Assembly: GCF_013409625.1 (NCBI RefSeq) | Contig: NZ_JACCBF010000001.1 | Location: 2,979,001-3,043,000, forward strand | DNA: 64,000 nt | Reading direction: 5' to 3' | DNA from: Nocardioides kongjuensis | GTDB lineage: Bacteria; Actinomycetota; Actinomycetes; Propionibacteriales; Nocardioidaceae | Shown here: piece by piece, positions 1 to 7,977 of the stretch | Layout of the letters: each line of letters begins with the position of its first letter | How positions within the stretch are numbered: the first letter of the stretch is position 1 | Made by a program: the position numbers and the translations under genes | Notes under the pieces: generated by a model | Seen by the model: only the letters and a program-made list of their open reading frames with translations | Databases searched by the model: none | What the model was told of the DNA's origin: nothing

Positions 1-1
1 G

Positions 2-301
2 CAGGCGGACCTCGACGCGCTCGAGTCCCGGCAGCGCTGGCTCGCCGACCAGACCGGGATGTCGACGGTCACCGTCTACATCGAGCAGCCGGTGGTGCAC
101 CACGAGCGCACGAAGGACGAGGAGGCCGACGGGTTCCTCGGCGGGCTGACCCGGGGCTGGGACGCACTCGCCGAGGGCGCCGGGGCGGTGCTGGTGGTCG
201 TCGGCTTCCTGGTCCCGTGGCTGGTCCTGATCGCGCTGCTGGCCGTGCCGGCCCGGCTGCTGCTGCGGCGCCGGACGCGGGGTCCGGCCCGGGCTGCGTG
301 A
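2..301 (+). CDS. DUF4349 domain protein, C-terminal part (cut by window start)
   Basis: The frame is open from the window edge, so the gene begins upstream. The visible ~99 residues contain a coiled-coil-like end (QADLDALESRQRWLADQ) followed by a beta strand STVTVYIEQP, then a hydrophobic segment of about 20 residues (AGAVLVVVGFLVPWLVLIALL) and a basic tail with RRR. This order, coiled coil then strand then C-terminal membrane anchor, is typical of DUF4349 membrane proteins, whose role is unknown. It most likely sits in the cytoplasmic membrane with the bulk outside. The first ATG in the window (59) is internal and not a credible start. Confidence 0.75.
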   Translation, partial: QADLDALESRQRWLADQTGMSTVTVYIEQPVVHHERTKDEEADGFLGGLTRGWDALAEGAGAVLVVVGFLVPWLVLIALLAVPARLLLRRRTRGPARAA

Positions 302-419
302 GCCGGGTCCGGAGCCCGCGTCCCTCGTGCTACTGTTTGTCTACAGACTTACTTGTATTTGATGCCCGGGCAAGGCCACCGGCCCACGGCGTCACCGATG
401 GACGTGAAAGGCCGCACCC
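302..419 (+). promoter_or_regulatory. Promoter region of the LysR gene
   Basis: This 118-bp gap is clearly more AT-rich than its surroundings between 331 and 363. It contains the short palindrome GTCTACAGAC at 339–348, followed by TTACTTGTATTTGAT. LysR-type regulators usually bind such dyads upstream of their own gene or a divergent target. There is no divergent gene here, so autoregulation is the simplest reading. No confident -35/-10 pair can be assigned. Confidence 0.35.
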
Positions 420-1349
420 ATGCGCATCGAACAGCTGGAGTACCTCACCGCCGTGACCCAGCACGGCTCGCTGCGCCGGGCCAGCGAGAAGCTCCACCTC
501 TCCCAGCCCGCGCTGAGCGAGGCGCTCACCAAGCTCGAGCGCGAGCTGCGGGTGACGCTGCTCGACCGGCGCCGCTCGGGCGCCCGGATCAGCCGCGAGG
601 GCCGCGAGCTGCTCCCCTACATGTCCGACGTGCTGGCCGCCGTGGAGCGACTGCGCAACGCGGCCGGCGACCGTCGTACCGATGCCCGGGTGATCCGGGT
701 CGGCACCGTGCACGCCGCCACGTCGACCCTGCTCATCCCGGCGGTGCGCGCCTTCCAGGAGCGCCACCCCGGGACGACAGTCGAGGTGCTGACCCTCCAG
801 CAGTCCCAGATCGACGAGGGGCTCGCCGAGGCCACGCTCGACCTCGGCCTGGTCAACGTCCTCGACGGCGACGACGCCCCGGTCGGCCTGGACGGGATCG
901 ACCTGCTGCACGGCCGGCCGGTCGCCGTGCTGCCCGCCGGGCACCCCCTCACCGCCCGCCCGCAGGTCAGCATCGAGGAGCTGCGCCAGGAGCGGTTCGT
1001 GATGATGCGCCCCGGTTACGTCATGCACCGCTACGTGCACCGCGCGTTCGGCCCCGAGGTGCCGCCGGCGGCGCACAGCACCGACGGCGCGGAGATGGGC
1101 AAGGCCCTGGTCGCCGAGGGTGTCGGTGTCACCGTGCTGCCCGACTACGCCGTGATCGGCGACCCGCTGCACCGGGTCGGCATGATCGAGGCGCGTCCGA
1201 TCGCCGGCGACCAGACCTTCCTCACCCTGCAGCTGCGCCAGCGCAAGGCGCTCCAGCAGCCGCTGCCGGTGCGGGAGCTGCAGGCCGCGCTGACGGCGCG
1301 CGCCGCGGAGTACCGCGCGGCCGGGGCGAGTGCGAGCGCTGCCTCCTGA
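420..1349 (+). CDS. LysR family transcriptional regulator
   Basis: A 309-residue protein of normal LysR length. Residues 1–60 form the winged helix-turn-helix (MRIEQLEYLTAVTQHGSL..., with SQPALSEALTKLE as recognition region). Residues ~90–295 form the periplasmic-binding-like effector domain. The ATG at 420 starts directly on the HTH, as in the family, so the start is secure. No divergently transcribed target lies next to it, and the following NYN gene is co-oriented 32 bp away, so the target pathway cannot be named from context. The GTCTACAGAC dyad upstream may be its own operator. Confidence 0.9.
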   Translation: MRIEQLEYLTAVTQHGSLRRASEKLHLSQPALSEALTKLERELRVTLLDRRRSGARISREGRELLPYMSDVLAAVERLRNAAGDRRTDARVIRVGTVHAATSTLLIPAVRAFQERHPGTTVEVLTLQQSQIDEGLAEATLDLGLVNVLDGDDAPVGLDGIDLLHGRPVAVLPAGHPLTARPQVSIEELRQERFVMMRPGYVMHRYVHRAFGPEVPPAAHSTDGAEMGKALVAEGVGVTVLPDYAVIGDPLHRVGMIEARPIAGDQTFLTLQLRQRKALQQPLPVRELQAALTARAAEYRAAGASASAAS

Positions 1350-1381
1350 GCTCGGGCACCCTCCTCGGCCATGATGGGCAG

Positions 1382-2152
1382 ATGGCCGACCTGCGCATCG
1401 CCGTCCTCATCGACGCCGACAACGTCTCGCACCAGTACGCCGGCCCGCTGCTGGAGGAGCTGGCGAAGTTCGGCCGCACCACGGTCAAGCGCGCGTACGG
1501 CGACTGGTCGGGCGAGAACATGAAGGGCTGGAAGGACAAGCTCAACAAGCACGCGATCTCGCCCGAGCACACCTTCGCCTACACCCGCGGGAAGAACTCG
1601 ACGGACTCGGCGCTGATCATCGACGCGATGGACCTGCTCTACTCCGGCAACGTCGACGGGTTCGCCATCGTGTCGAGCGACAGCGACTTCACGCGGCTCG
1701 CGAGCCGCCTGCGCGAGTCCGGCAAGACCGTCTACGGGGTCGGCCGGGAGCGGACCCCGCGGGCGCTCCAGGAGGCCTGCGACCAGTTCCTGCTCCTCGA
1801 GCTGCTCGGCACCGAGGACGCGGCTCCCGCCGACGAGCCGGACGAGGCCGAGGACGTCCCCGACCTCCCCAACCTCCAGAGCCTGCTGGCCCGGGCGGTC
1901 AACAACGCGGCCGGCGACGACGGCTGGGCCAACCTGAGCTCCCTCGGGACCAACCTGCGGCGCCTGTTCAGCGCGTTCGAGCCGAAGCGCTACGGCTTCG
2001 ACGCGTTGCTGCCCCTCGTCGATGCCCAGCCCTTCCTCGTCGTCGACAAGGAGCGGCAGCGGGTCGGGCTCAAGGGCCAGGTCACGCCGACGAAGCCAGC
2101 GGCGAAGAAGGCTCCGGCCAGGAAGCCGGCGAAGAAGGCCACCGGCTCCTGA
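1382..2152 (+). CDS. NYN domain protein with OST-HTH/LOTUS domain
   Basis: 256 residues. The N-terminal ~150 residues are a NYN (PIN-like) nuclease domain: acidic residues in LIDADN (D11, D13), an NSTDSALIIDAMD segment and SSDSDF near residue 100 form the expected metal-binding acidic set. Residues ~160–235 resemble an OST-HTH/LOTUS RNA-binding domain (NLQSLLARAVNNA ... LVVDKERQRVGLKG). The last 20 residues are a Lys/Ala/Pro-rich tail. Together this suggests an RNA-processing or RNA-binding nuclease; the substrate is unknown. The ATG at 1382 gives MADLRIAVLIDADN, matching the family start. The 3' end overlaps the convergent apbE gene by 71 bp. Confidence 0.85.
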   Translation: MADLRIAVLIDADNVSHQYAGPLLEELAKFGRTTVKRAYGDWSGENMKGWKDKLNKHAISPEHTFAYTRGKNSTDSALIIDAMDLLYSGNVDGFAIVSSDSDFTRLASRLRESGKTVYGVGRERTPRALQEACDQFLLLELLGTEDAAPADEPDEAEDVPDLPNLQSLLARAVNNAAGDDGWANLSSLGTNLRRLFSAFEPKRYGFDALLPLVDAQPFLVVDKERQRVGLKGQVTPTKPAAKKAPARKPAKKATGS

Positions 2153-2909
2153 CCGGCTCGTCGCCGTACGTCGCCACCGTACCGTCGGCGGCCACCACGA
2201 CCCCGGTGCGTCCGCGGGCGAGCAGCCAGGGCACGCCCTGCTCCCCCAGCACGAACGCGGTCGTGGCCTCGACGTCGGCGGCGACCAGGTCGGAGGCGAC
2301 GACGGTGACCTGGCGCAGCCCGTCGGGCGCGGTCCCGGTGCGCGGGTCGTGGATGTGGGCGCCGCGGCGCGCGGTGCCCGAGGTCGCGACCGCGCCGTTG
2401 GCGACCGGCAGCACGGCGACGACGCGGCGCGGGTCGGCCGGGTCCTCGATGCCGATCCGCCAGGCGGGGGCGCCGGGGACGCGCGTGCGGCAGACCATGT
2501 CGCCGCCGGCCGAGAGGCAGTAGTCGGTCGCGGCGAGCCGCTCGAGGGCGAGGCTCGCGCGCTGCACCGCCCAGCCCTTCACGACGCCGGAGGGGTCCGG
2601 CCCGCCGCCGTGCGGCGATCGCACGGCCTCGATGTCGAAGGCACCGCCGCTCGCCTCCCGGGCGACGTCGGCGAGGGCGAGCACCTCGGTCAGCTCCGGT
2701 GGTGCGTCGAGCAGGGGGAGCTCGCCGCGGCCCCAGCGGTTGACGACCGAGTCGGGGCGGTAGGTGCTGAACACCGCGTCGACGTGGCGCAGGCTCGCCA
2801 CCACCTCGGCCCAGGCGGCCTCGGCCTCGGGGCCGTCGGCGTACCTGCCGCGCAGCGCCAGGCTGACCACGGTGCCCATCACCTCGAAGGCACGGCGGTG
2901 GACGTTCAC
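2082..2909 (-). CDS. apbE: FAD:protein FMN transferase (ApbE family)
   Basis: 275 residues. ApbE enzymes attach FMN from FAD to a Thr/Ser of a partner flavoprotein. Visible signatures are the N-terminal MGT motif (residues 11–13), STYRPDS (48–54), DPSGVVKGWA (105–114) and SAGGDMVC (133–140), the last two being nucleotide- and metal-site segments. There is no obvious signal peptide. The GTG start overlaps the stop of the upstream FMN-binding gene (GTGA), so it is translationally coupled to its probable substrate. The last ~20 residues lie antisense to the basic tail of the NYN gene and look like an unselected extension. Confidence 0.9.
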   Translation of the reverse strand: MNVHRRAFEVMGTVVSLALRGRYADGPEAEAAWAEVVASLRHVDAVFSTYRPDSVVNRWGRGELPLLDAPPELTEVLALADVAREASGGAFDIEAVRSPHGGGPDPSGVVKGWAVQRASLALERLAATDYCLSAGGDMVCRTRVPGAPAWRIGIEDPADPRRVVAVLPVANGAVATSGTARRGAHIHDPRTGTAPDGLRQVTVVASDLVAADVEATTAFVLGEQGVPWLLARGRTGVVVAADGTVATYGDEPVRSRWPSSPASWPEPSSPLASSA

Positions 2910-3331
2910 AGCCCGGCCCTGTCGAGCGCGCTCTGCAGCGACTGCAGGTAGCCCGTGCTGGTGACGGTGGCGCCGCTGACCATGTCGATCGAGGCACTCT
3001 GCGCGGCCAGGGTCTCCCGGACCAGGACCGGCAGCGCGCGGCCGTTGATCTCCTGGTCGCGGCCGTTGCCGCTCGGGTACTGCGGCACCTGGACCGAGGT
3101 GATCGTCCCTGCCTCGACGGTGAGGGCGACCTGGACCGGGCCCCAGCGGGTCCGGGCGACGTCGCCGGTCACGGTGCTGCCCGCGCCGGTGCCGGTGCCC
3201 GCGGTGACGACCCGCGATCCGCCGGCAGCAAGCGAGGCGCCGGAGCCGGTCGAGGTCTGGTGGCTGAAGAGCAGGACCACGACGGACACCGTCCCCGCGA
3301 ACCACAGCGCGATGCGTCGCACGCCGCTCAC
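2906..3331 (-). CDS. FMN-binding domain protein, probable flavinylation substrate
   Basis: 141 residues. An N-terminal membrane or signal segment (residues ~5–23) is followed by a Gly/Ser/Thr-rich linker and a small FMN_bind domain. Residues 116–122 read DMVSGAT, which fits the D-x-x-[ST]-G-A-[ST] flavinylation motif, with T122 as expected FMN attachment site. It would face the outside of the membrane and relay electrons from the reductase encoded upstream. Both ends overlap neighbours by 4 bp (GTGA), so reductase, FMN protein and ApbE form one tightly coupled operon. The GTG at 3331 is chosen because of that overlap and because upstream codons are antisense-like. Confidence 0.88.
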   Translation of the reverse strand: MSGVRRIALWFAGTVSVVVLLFSHQTSTGSGASLAAGGSRVVTAGTGTGAGSTVTGDVARTRWGPVQVALTVEAGTITSVQVPQYPSGNGRDQEINGRALPVLVRETLAAQSASIDMVSGATVTSTGYLQSLQSALDRAGL

Positions 3332-4725
3332 CACCCGAACTCCTCGACGTGCAGGTGCCGGTCGGGCACCCCGGCGGCCACCAGGCTCGCCCGGACCAGC
3401 TGCGACCATCCGGGCGGACCGCAGACGTAGACGTCGCGCTCGTGGATGTCGGGCACCCAGGCCCGCAGCGCGGACACGTCGTCGACCGGGCGGGACAGGG
3501 CGGGCAACCACGAGTCGGCGGTACGACGCACGCCGGGCAGGCGGAGCACCCGGAGCCCGCGCTCCCGGGCGAGCCGGTCGACCTCGGCCGCGAACAGCGG
3601 CGCGGTGCGGAACCGCTCGACGTACACCGCCTCACCGGGGAGGTACTCCATCCCCTCGGCGAGCGCGCGCAGCGGCGCCATGCCGACGCCGGCACCGATG
3701 AAGGCCACCTTGCGGGCCTCGCGGGCCCGGGGCGTGAGCCGGCCGTAGGGACCCTCGACGAGGACCCGGCTCCCGGGCCGCAGCGCGGCCACGTGGCTGC
3801 TGTCGTCGCCGGCCGCGGCGACGGTGATCCGCAGGCTGCGACCGTCGGGCGCGGCGGACAGGGAGTAGGGGTGGGCGCGGGACCGGCCGGGAGCGCCGAG
3901 GAAGCGCCACAGCAGGAACTGGCCGGGCTCGGCACGCAGCAGGTCGAGGCGTCGTCCGGCGACGTGGACCGACCACACGCCCGGCGCCTCGGGGACCACC
4001 GCGGTCACGCGGAGCCGGTGGCGCAGGTTGACCGCGAGCGGGAGCAGCACACGCCAGACCAGGACCGCGCCGGCGGCCACGCCCCAGGCCGTCCACCAGA
4101 AGACGGTGCGGGCGGGTGAGGTGGTGAGCTGCTGCCCGGTCCACAGCTGGTGGGGCAGGGCGAGGCCGACGCCGAGGTAGGCGTAGAGGTGCAGCAGGTG
4201 CCACGACTCGTAGCGCAGGCGGCGGCGGGCGGCCCGGATGCTGGTCACGACCACCATGACCAGGCACAGGGTGCCCGCCGCGGCGAGCAGCATGCCCGGG
4301 TAGTCCCAGGTCAGCGTCCACAGCGTCGCGGGCGTCGCGGCGAGCGATCCGGCGGCGTACCCCCAGGTCACGGTGAGCACGTGGACCATCACCAGCGAGA
4401 ACGAGGTGAAGCCGACGATGCGGTGCTGCGCCGCGAGCTTGTCCTGCCCGAACGAGCGCTCCAGCACGGGCAGCCGGGCCATCAGCAGCACCTGGGCGAG
4501 CAGCAGGACCGAGCCGGCCAGGCCGCTGAGCTGGCCGAGCGCGGTCAGGGCCGTTCCGAGCCCGGCGATCGCGCTCAGGCCACCGTCCCGCAGCCACCAG
4601 AAGGCAGGCAGGACGAGACCCGCCGCGAGGGCGAGGCCCGCACCGGTCCGGACCGCCTCGGCACGCACGGCCGCGGCAGGGCGTGCTGCGACCGGCAGCG
4701 CGGCGCGCGGCGCCAGGGTCGTCAT
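3328..4725 (-). CDS. Ferric-reductase-like membrane flavocytochrome, FAD/NAD(P)-binding
   Basis: 465 residues. The N-terminal ~215 residues hold about six membrane helices of the ferric reductase-like type, with histidines in the helices as possible haem ligands (AQHRIVGF, VHVLTV, WHLLHLYAY). The C-terminal half is a ferredoxin-reductase-type module: HPYSLSAAPD for FAD, GAGVGMAPLRALAEG for NAD(P)H, and a terminal CGPPGW. It should carry electrons from cytosolic NAD(P)H across the membrane, here probably to the flavinylated protein encoded just downstream. The ATG at 4725 overlaps the stop of a 15-codon upstream reading frame. The final acceptor is unknown; related systems serve iron reduction or thioether/quinone chemistry. 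Confidence 0.85.
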   Translation of the reverse strand: MTTLAPRAALPVAARPAAAVRAEAVRTGAGLALAAGLVLPAFWWLRDGGLSAIAGLGTALTALGQLSGLAGSVLLLAQVLLMARLPVLERSFGQDKLAAQHRIVGFTSFSLVMVHVLTVTWGYAAGSLAATPATLWTLTWDYPGMLLAAAGTLCLVMVVVTSIRAARRRLRYESWHLLHLYAYLGVGLALPHQLWTGQQLTTSPARTVFWWTAWGVAAGAVLVWRVLLPLAVNLRHRLRVTAVVPEAPGVWSVHVAGRRLDLLRAEPGQFLLWRFLGAPGRSRAHPYSLSAAPDGRSLRITVAAAGDDSSHVAALRPGSRVLVEGPYGRLTPRAREARKVAFIGAGVGMAPLRALAEGMEYLPGEAVYVERFRTAPLFAAEVDRLARERGLRVLRLPGVRRTADSWLPALSRPVDDVSALRAWVPDIHERDVYVCGPPGWSQLVRASLVAAGVPDRHLHVEEFGW

Positions 4726-4769
4726 GACCGGACCGTGCGCGGTGTCGGACGTGGGGCTGGCTCGGTCAT
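4722..4769 (-). CDS. Possible 15-codon leader peptide upstream of the reductase
   Basis: A short frame ATG...TGA encodes MTEPAPRPTPRTVRS. It has a textbook Shine-Dalgarno (GGAGG, 5 nt before the ATG), better than anything in front of the reductase itself, and its TGA overlaps the reductase ATG (ATGA). This suggests translational coupling, possibly with a regulatory role for the Pro/Arg-rich peptide. It is too short to be judged by composition, so chance is a real alternative. Confidence 0.4.
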   Translation of the reverse strand: MTEPAPRPTPRTVRS

Positions 4770-4866
4770 GGGGTCCTCCGGAGGTCGTCGGTGACCACCA
4801 GTGTTCGACCGCGTCGTGGGTGCGGACTGTCCCCGTTCTGTGCGCTTCCTGTGAAGCGTGCCCCGG

Positions 4867-5913
4867 TCAGTCCAGCGGGTAGGACTGCACGAACTCGGTG
4901 AGCCGTGCGAGCTGGTCGGGGTCCGTGCTCGGGATCACGCCGTGGCCGAGGTTGAAGATGTGGCCGCGGGCGGCCCGGCCGGCCTCGATGACCGCGGCAG
5001 CGCGCTCGGTCATCACCTCGGTGGGCGCGAACACCAGCGTCGGGTCGAGGTTGCCCTGCACCGAGCGGTCCCCGACGAGCGGGATCGCCCGGTCCAGCGG
5101 GGTGCGCCAGTCGACACCGACCACGTCGGCACCGGCCTCGCCCATCAGGTCGAGCAGGTTCGTCGTACCGACGCCGAAGTGGATGCGGGGCACGCCGAGC
5201 GCGCCGACCCGCTCCAGCACCCGGGCGGAGTGGGGCTGCACGAACCGGACGTAGTCGGCAGGCGTCAGCGCACCGGCCCACGAGTCGAACAGCTGGACCG
5301 CCGAGGCACCCGCCGCCACCTGGGTCTCGAGGAAGACCGCGGAGACGTCGGCGACCTTGCGCATCAGCGCGTCCCACACGTCGGGGGCACCGAACATGAG
5401 CGCCTTCGTCTTGGCGTGCTCCTTGGACGGCCCGCCCTCGACGAGGTACGACGCCACGGTGAACGGCGCGCCGGCGAACCCGATCAGCGGCGTGCCGCCG
5501 TTGACGGAGGCCAGCTCACCGACCAGGTCCCGCACGGCCCGGGTGATGTAGGGGACCTGCTCGGGCGTGAGGTCCGCGATCGCCTCGACGTCGGCGAGGG
5601 TGCGCACCGGCGAGGCGACGACGGGCCCGACGCCGGGCACGATGTCGAGGTCCACACCGACGGCCTTGAGCGGCAGCACGATGTCGGAGAAGAAGATGGC
5701 CGCGTCCACGCCGTAGCGCCGCACGGGCTGGAGCGTGATCTCGGTGATCAGCTCGGCGTTCATGCACGAGTCGAGCATGGCGATGCCCTCGCGCACCTTC
5801 AGGTACTCCGGCAGCGAGCGGCCGGCCTGGCGCATGAACCAGACCGGGGTGTGCGGCACCTTCTCGCCGCGGGCTGCCTTGAGGAGTGCGCTGTCGTGGA
5901 GGGGGACGGTCAC
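4867..5913 (-). CDS. hemE: Uroporphyrinogen decarboxylase
   Basis: 348 residues from the GTG at 5913. HemE decarboxylates the four acetate side chains of uroporphyrinogen III to give coproporphyrinogen in cytosolic haem synthesis. The N-terminal signature [15 protein letters not shown] and the second signature around [16 protein letters not shown] are intact, and length is normal. The frame is open to an ATG at 5952, but the GTG start gives [16 protein letters not shown], which matches family N-termini. It is transcribed divergently from DUF3000 with about 70 bp between starts; the pair hemE/DUF3000/RNase D is a common actinobacterial arrangement. No other haem gene is in the window. Confidence 0.95.
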   Translation of the reverse strand: MTVPLHDSALLKAARGEKVPHTPVWFMRQAGRSLPEYLKVREGIAMLDSCMNAELITEITLQPVRRYGVDAAIFFSDIVLPLKAVGVDLDIVPGVGPVVASPVRTLADVEAIADLTPEQVPYITRAVRDLVGELASVNGGTPLIGFAGAPFTVASYLVEGGPSKEHAKTKALMFGAPDVWDALMRKVADVSAVFLETQVAAGASAVQLFDSWAGALTPADYVRFVQPHSARVLERVGALGVPRIHFGVGTTNLLDLMGEAGADVVGVDWRTPLDRAIPLVGDRSVQGNLDPTLVFAPTEVMTERAAAVIEAGRAARGHIFNLGHGVIPSTDPDQLARLTEFVQSYPLD

Positions 5914-5983
5914 GGGGTCAAGCGTCTCAGGTCGACGGCGTGGGACGCACATCGATCCGGCCGCGGGGTTCTAGGGTGGCCCC

Positions 5984-6592
5984 ATGGTCGCCCGCCAGGA
6001 GATGAACCAGGGGTCCGGCGCGGCCGGCACTCCCCCCGAGTTCACCGCTGCCGTCGCGGGCCTGCGTGCGGCCACGTTCCGCCCGGAGGTGTTCTGCGAG
6101 GAGATGCCGGCGCCGCAGCGGATCGCGCCGTACGCCGCCGCGCTGTCCGCCGACGTCACCGTCGACGACGAGGAGGTCGCCACCGGACGACTCGTCCTGC
6201 TGCACGACCCGGCCGGCAACGACGCGTGGGAGGGCACCTTCCGCTGCGTGGCCTACTGCCGTGCCGAGATCGACCACGACCTCGCGACCGACCCGATGCT
6301 CACCGACGTCGGCTGGACCTGGTTGAGCGACGCCCTCGAGGCCCACGGCGCCGAGCACGTCGCCGTGTCCGGCACCGTGACCAAGGTGGTCACCGAGTCC
6401 TACGGCTCGATGGCCGACGAGCCGGGCAGCGCCCAGCTGGAGATCCGGGCGTCGTGGACGCCCGTCGACCCGAGCGACATGGCCACCCACGCCGAGGCGT
6501 GGGGCGAGCTGATGTGCACCGCCGGCGGTCTCGAGCCGGTACCCGACGGGATCGCGGTCATGCCGTCGCGGCGCGGCCAGCGGGGCGGCTGA
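5984..6592 (+). CDS. DUF3000 domain-containing protein
   Basis: 202 residues, soluble, no signal or membrane segment. It matches the actinobacterial DUF3000 family (central GRLVLLHDPAGNDAWEG and a C-terminal AEAWGELMCTAGGLEP). Function is unknown. Its stop overlaps the start of RNase D (TGATG), so both are co-translated, and it sits divergently from hemE as in many actinobacteria. The persistent linkage suggests a housekeeping role, but nothing in the sequence shows which. Confidence 0.9.
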   Translation: MVARQEMNQGSGAAGTPPEFTAAVAGLRAATFRPEVFCEEMPAPQRIAPYAAALSADVTVDDEEVATGRLVLLHDPAGNDAWEGTFRCVAYCRAEIDHDLATDPMLTDVGWTWLSDALEAHGAEHVAVSGTVTKVVTESYGSMADEPGSAQLEIRASWTPVDPSDMATHAEAWGELMCTAGGLEPVPDGIAVMPSRRGQRGG

Positions 6593-7977
6593 TGGCCGAC
6601 GAGGCAACCCCCCACGAGACACCCGACGAGGCGCCCGGGGAGGACCAGCAGCCGGTCGAGCTGCTGACCCTCGCCGACGGCCTGCCGCCGGTGATCGACA
6701 CCCCCGAGGCCCTCGCCGCCTACTGCGCGCTGGTCGCGGCGGGCACCGGTCCCGTGGCGATCGACGCCGAGCGCGCGTCCGGCTACCGCTACTCCAACCG
6801 CGCCTACCTGATCCAGGTCAAGCGGGCCGGAGCGGGCATCGGGCTGATCGACCCGATCCCGTTCGGCGACCTGACGCCGCTCGCCGACGCCATCGGCGAC
6901 GCCGAGTGGATCCTGCACGCCGCCACCCAGGACCTGCCCTGCCTGGCCGAGGTCGGGCTGCGCCCGGTCGCGCTCTTCGACACCGAGCTGGCCGGCCGGC
7001 TGCTCAACTACCCGCGCGTCGGGCTCGCCACCCTGGTCGAGACCCTGCTCGGCCGGCACCTGCGCAAGGAGCACTCCGCCGTCGACTGGTCGACCCGGCC
7101 GCTGCCCGAGCCCTGGCTGGAGTACGCCGCCCTCGACGTCGAGGTCCTCGTCGAGCTGCGCGACCTGCTGGCCGCCGAGCTCGAGGAGACCGGCAAGGCC
7201 GACTGGGCGCGGCAGGAGTTCGAGCACGTCCGTGGCTTCGAGCCCGCGGTCCGCGTCGACGCCTGGCGGCGTACCTCGGGGCTGCACAAGGTCCGCGGCC
7301 GTCGTACGCTCGGCGCGGTGCGCGCCCTGTGGGAGGCCCGCGACGAGATCGCCCGCGAGCGCGACGTGACGCCGGGCCGGCTGATTCCCGACGCCGCCAT
7401 CGTGGCGGCGGCGACCGCGATGCCGACGACACGAGGCGCGCTGCTCAGCACCCCGGGCTTCCACGGCCGCGGCGCGGCCCGGCACGCCCGGGAGTGGCTG
7501 GCCGCGCTGCAGTCGGCCGCGAACCTGCCCGAGGACCAGCTGCCCTCACGGGTCACCCACGGCGACGGCCCGCCGGCACCGCGCACCTGGGCCGACAAGG
7601 ACCCGGTCGCGGCCCGCCGCCTCGAGCTGGCCCGGGCGGCAGTCTCCGCGCTGGCCGAGGAGCACTCCGTCCCGCTCGAGAACCTGCTGACCCCCGACAC
7701 GCTGCGCCGGGTGATGTGGTCACCGCCGAGCACCCGCGACGCGGTCGACCTGCTGGAGGCGGTCATCGACCAGCTCCGGGCGCTGGGCGCGCGCAGCTGG
7801 CAGATCGGCCTGACGGCACCGGCCCTCAGCCGCGCGATCCTCGACGCGGAGGGGTCGTCGGGGAGCCGGGCGAAGCGGAGGCGTCAGGGAGTGGCGGACC
7901 CCGACGGGGCATCGGACGCGGCGCCGGACGGCCCGCCCGACGGCGTCTCCGACGGGGCCTCCGACGGCGGCACGTAG
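6592..7977 (+). CDS. Ribonuclease D-like 3'-5' exonuclease with HRDC domain
   Basis: 461 residues. The DEDD exonuclease core is visible: AIDAERASGYRYSNRAYLIQ (motif I, DxE), the HAATQDLPCL region (motif II) and EYAALDVEVL (motif III, Y-x3-D). HRDC-type helical domains follow (residues ~220–300 and a more diverged copy to ~420). The family trims 3' ends of structured RNAs such as tRNA precursors. The ATG overlaps the DUF3000 stop. The last ~40 residues are a low-complexity Gly/Asp/Pro tail (DGPPDG, SDGASDGG) that overlaps, on the opposite strand, the repetitive tail of the convergent solute-binding protein. Confidence 0.9.
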   Translation: MADEATPHETPDEAPGEDQQPVELLTLADGLPPVIDTPEALAAYCALVAAGTGPVAIDAERASGYRYSNRAYLIQVKRAGAGIGLIDPIPFGDLTPLADAIGDAEWILHAATQDLPCLAEVGLRPVALFDTELAGRLLNYPRVGLATLVETLLGRHLRKEHSAVDWSTRPLPEPWLEYAALDVEVLVELRDLLAAELEETGKADWARQEFEHVRGFEPAVRVDAWRRTSGLHKVRGRRTLGAVRALWEARDEIARERDVTPGRLIPDAAIVAAATAMPTTRGALLSTPGFHGRGAARHAREWLAALQSAANLPEDQLPSRVTHGDGPPAPRTWADKDPVAARRLELARAAVSALAEEHSVPLENLLTPDTLRRVMWSPPSTRDAVDLLEAVIDQLRALGARSWQIGLTAPALSRAILDAEGSSGSRAKRRRQGVADPDGASDAAPDGPPDGVSDGASDGGT

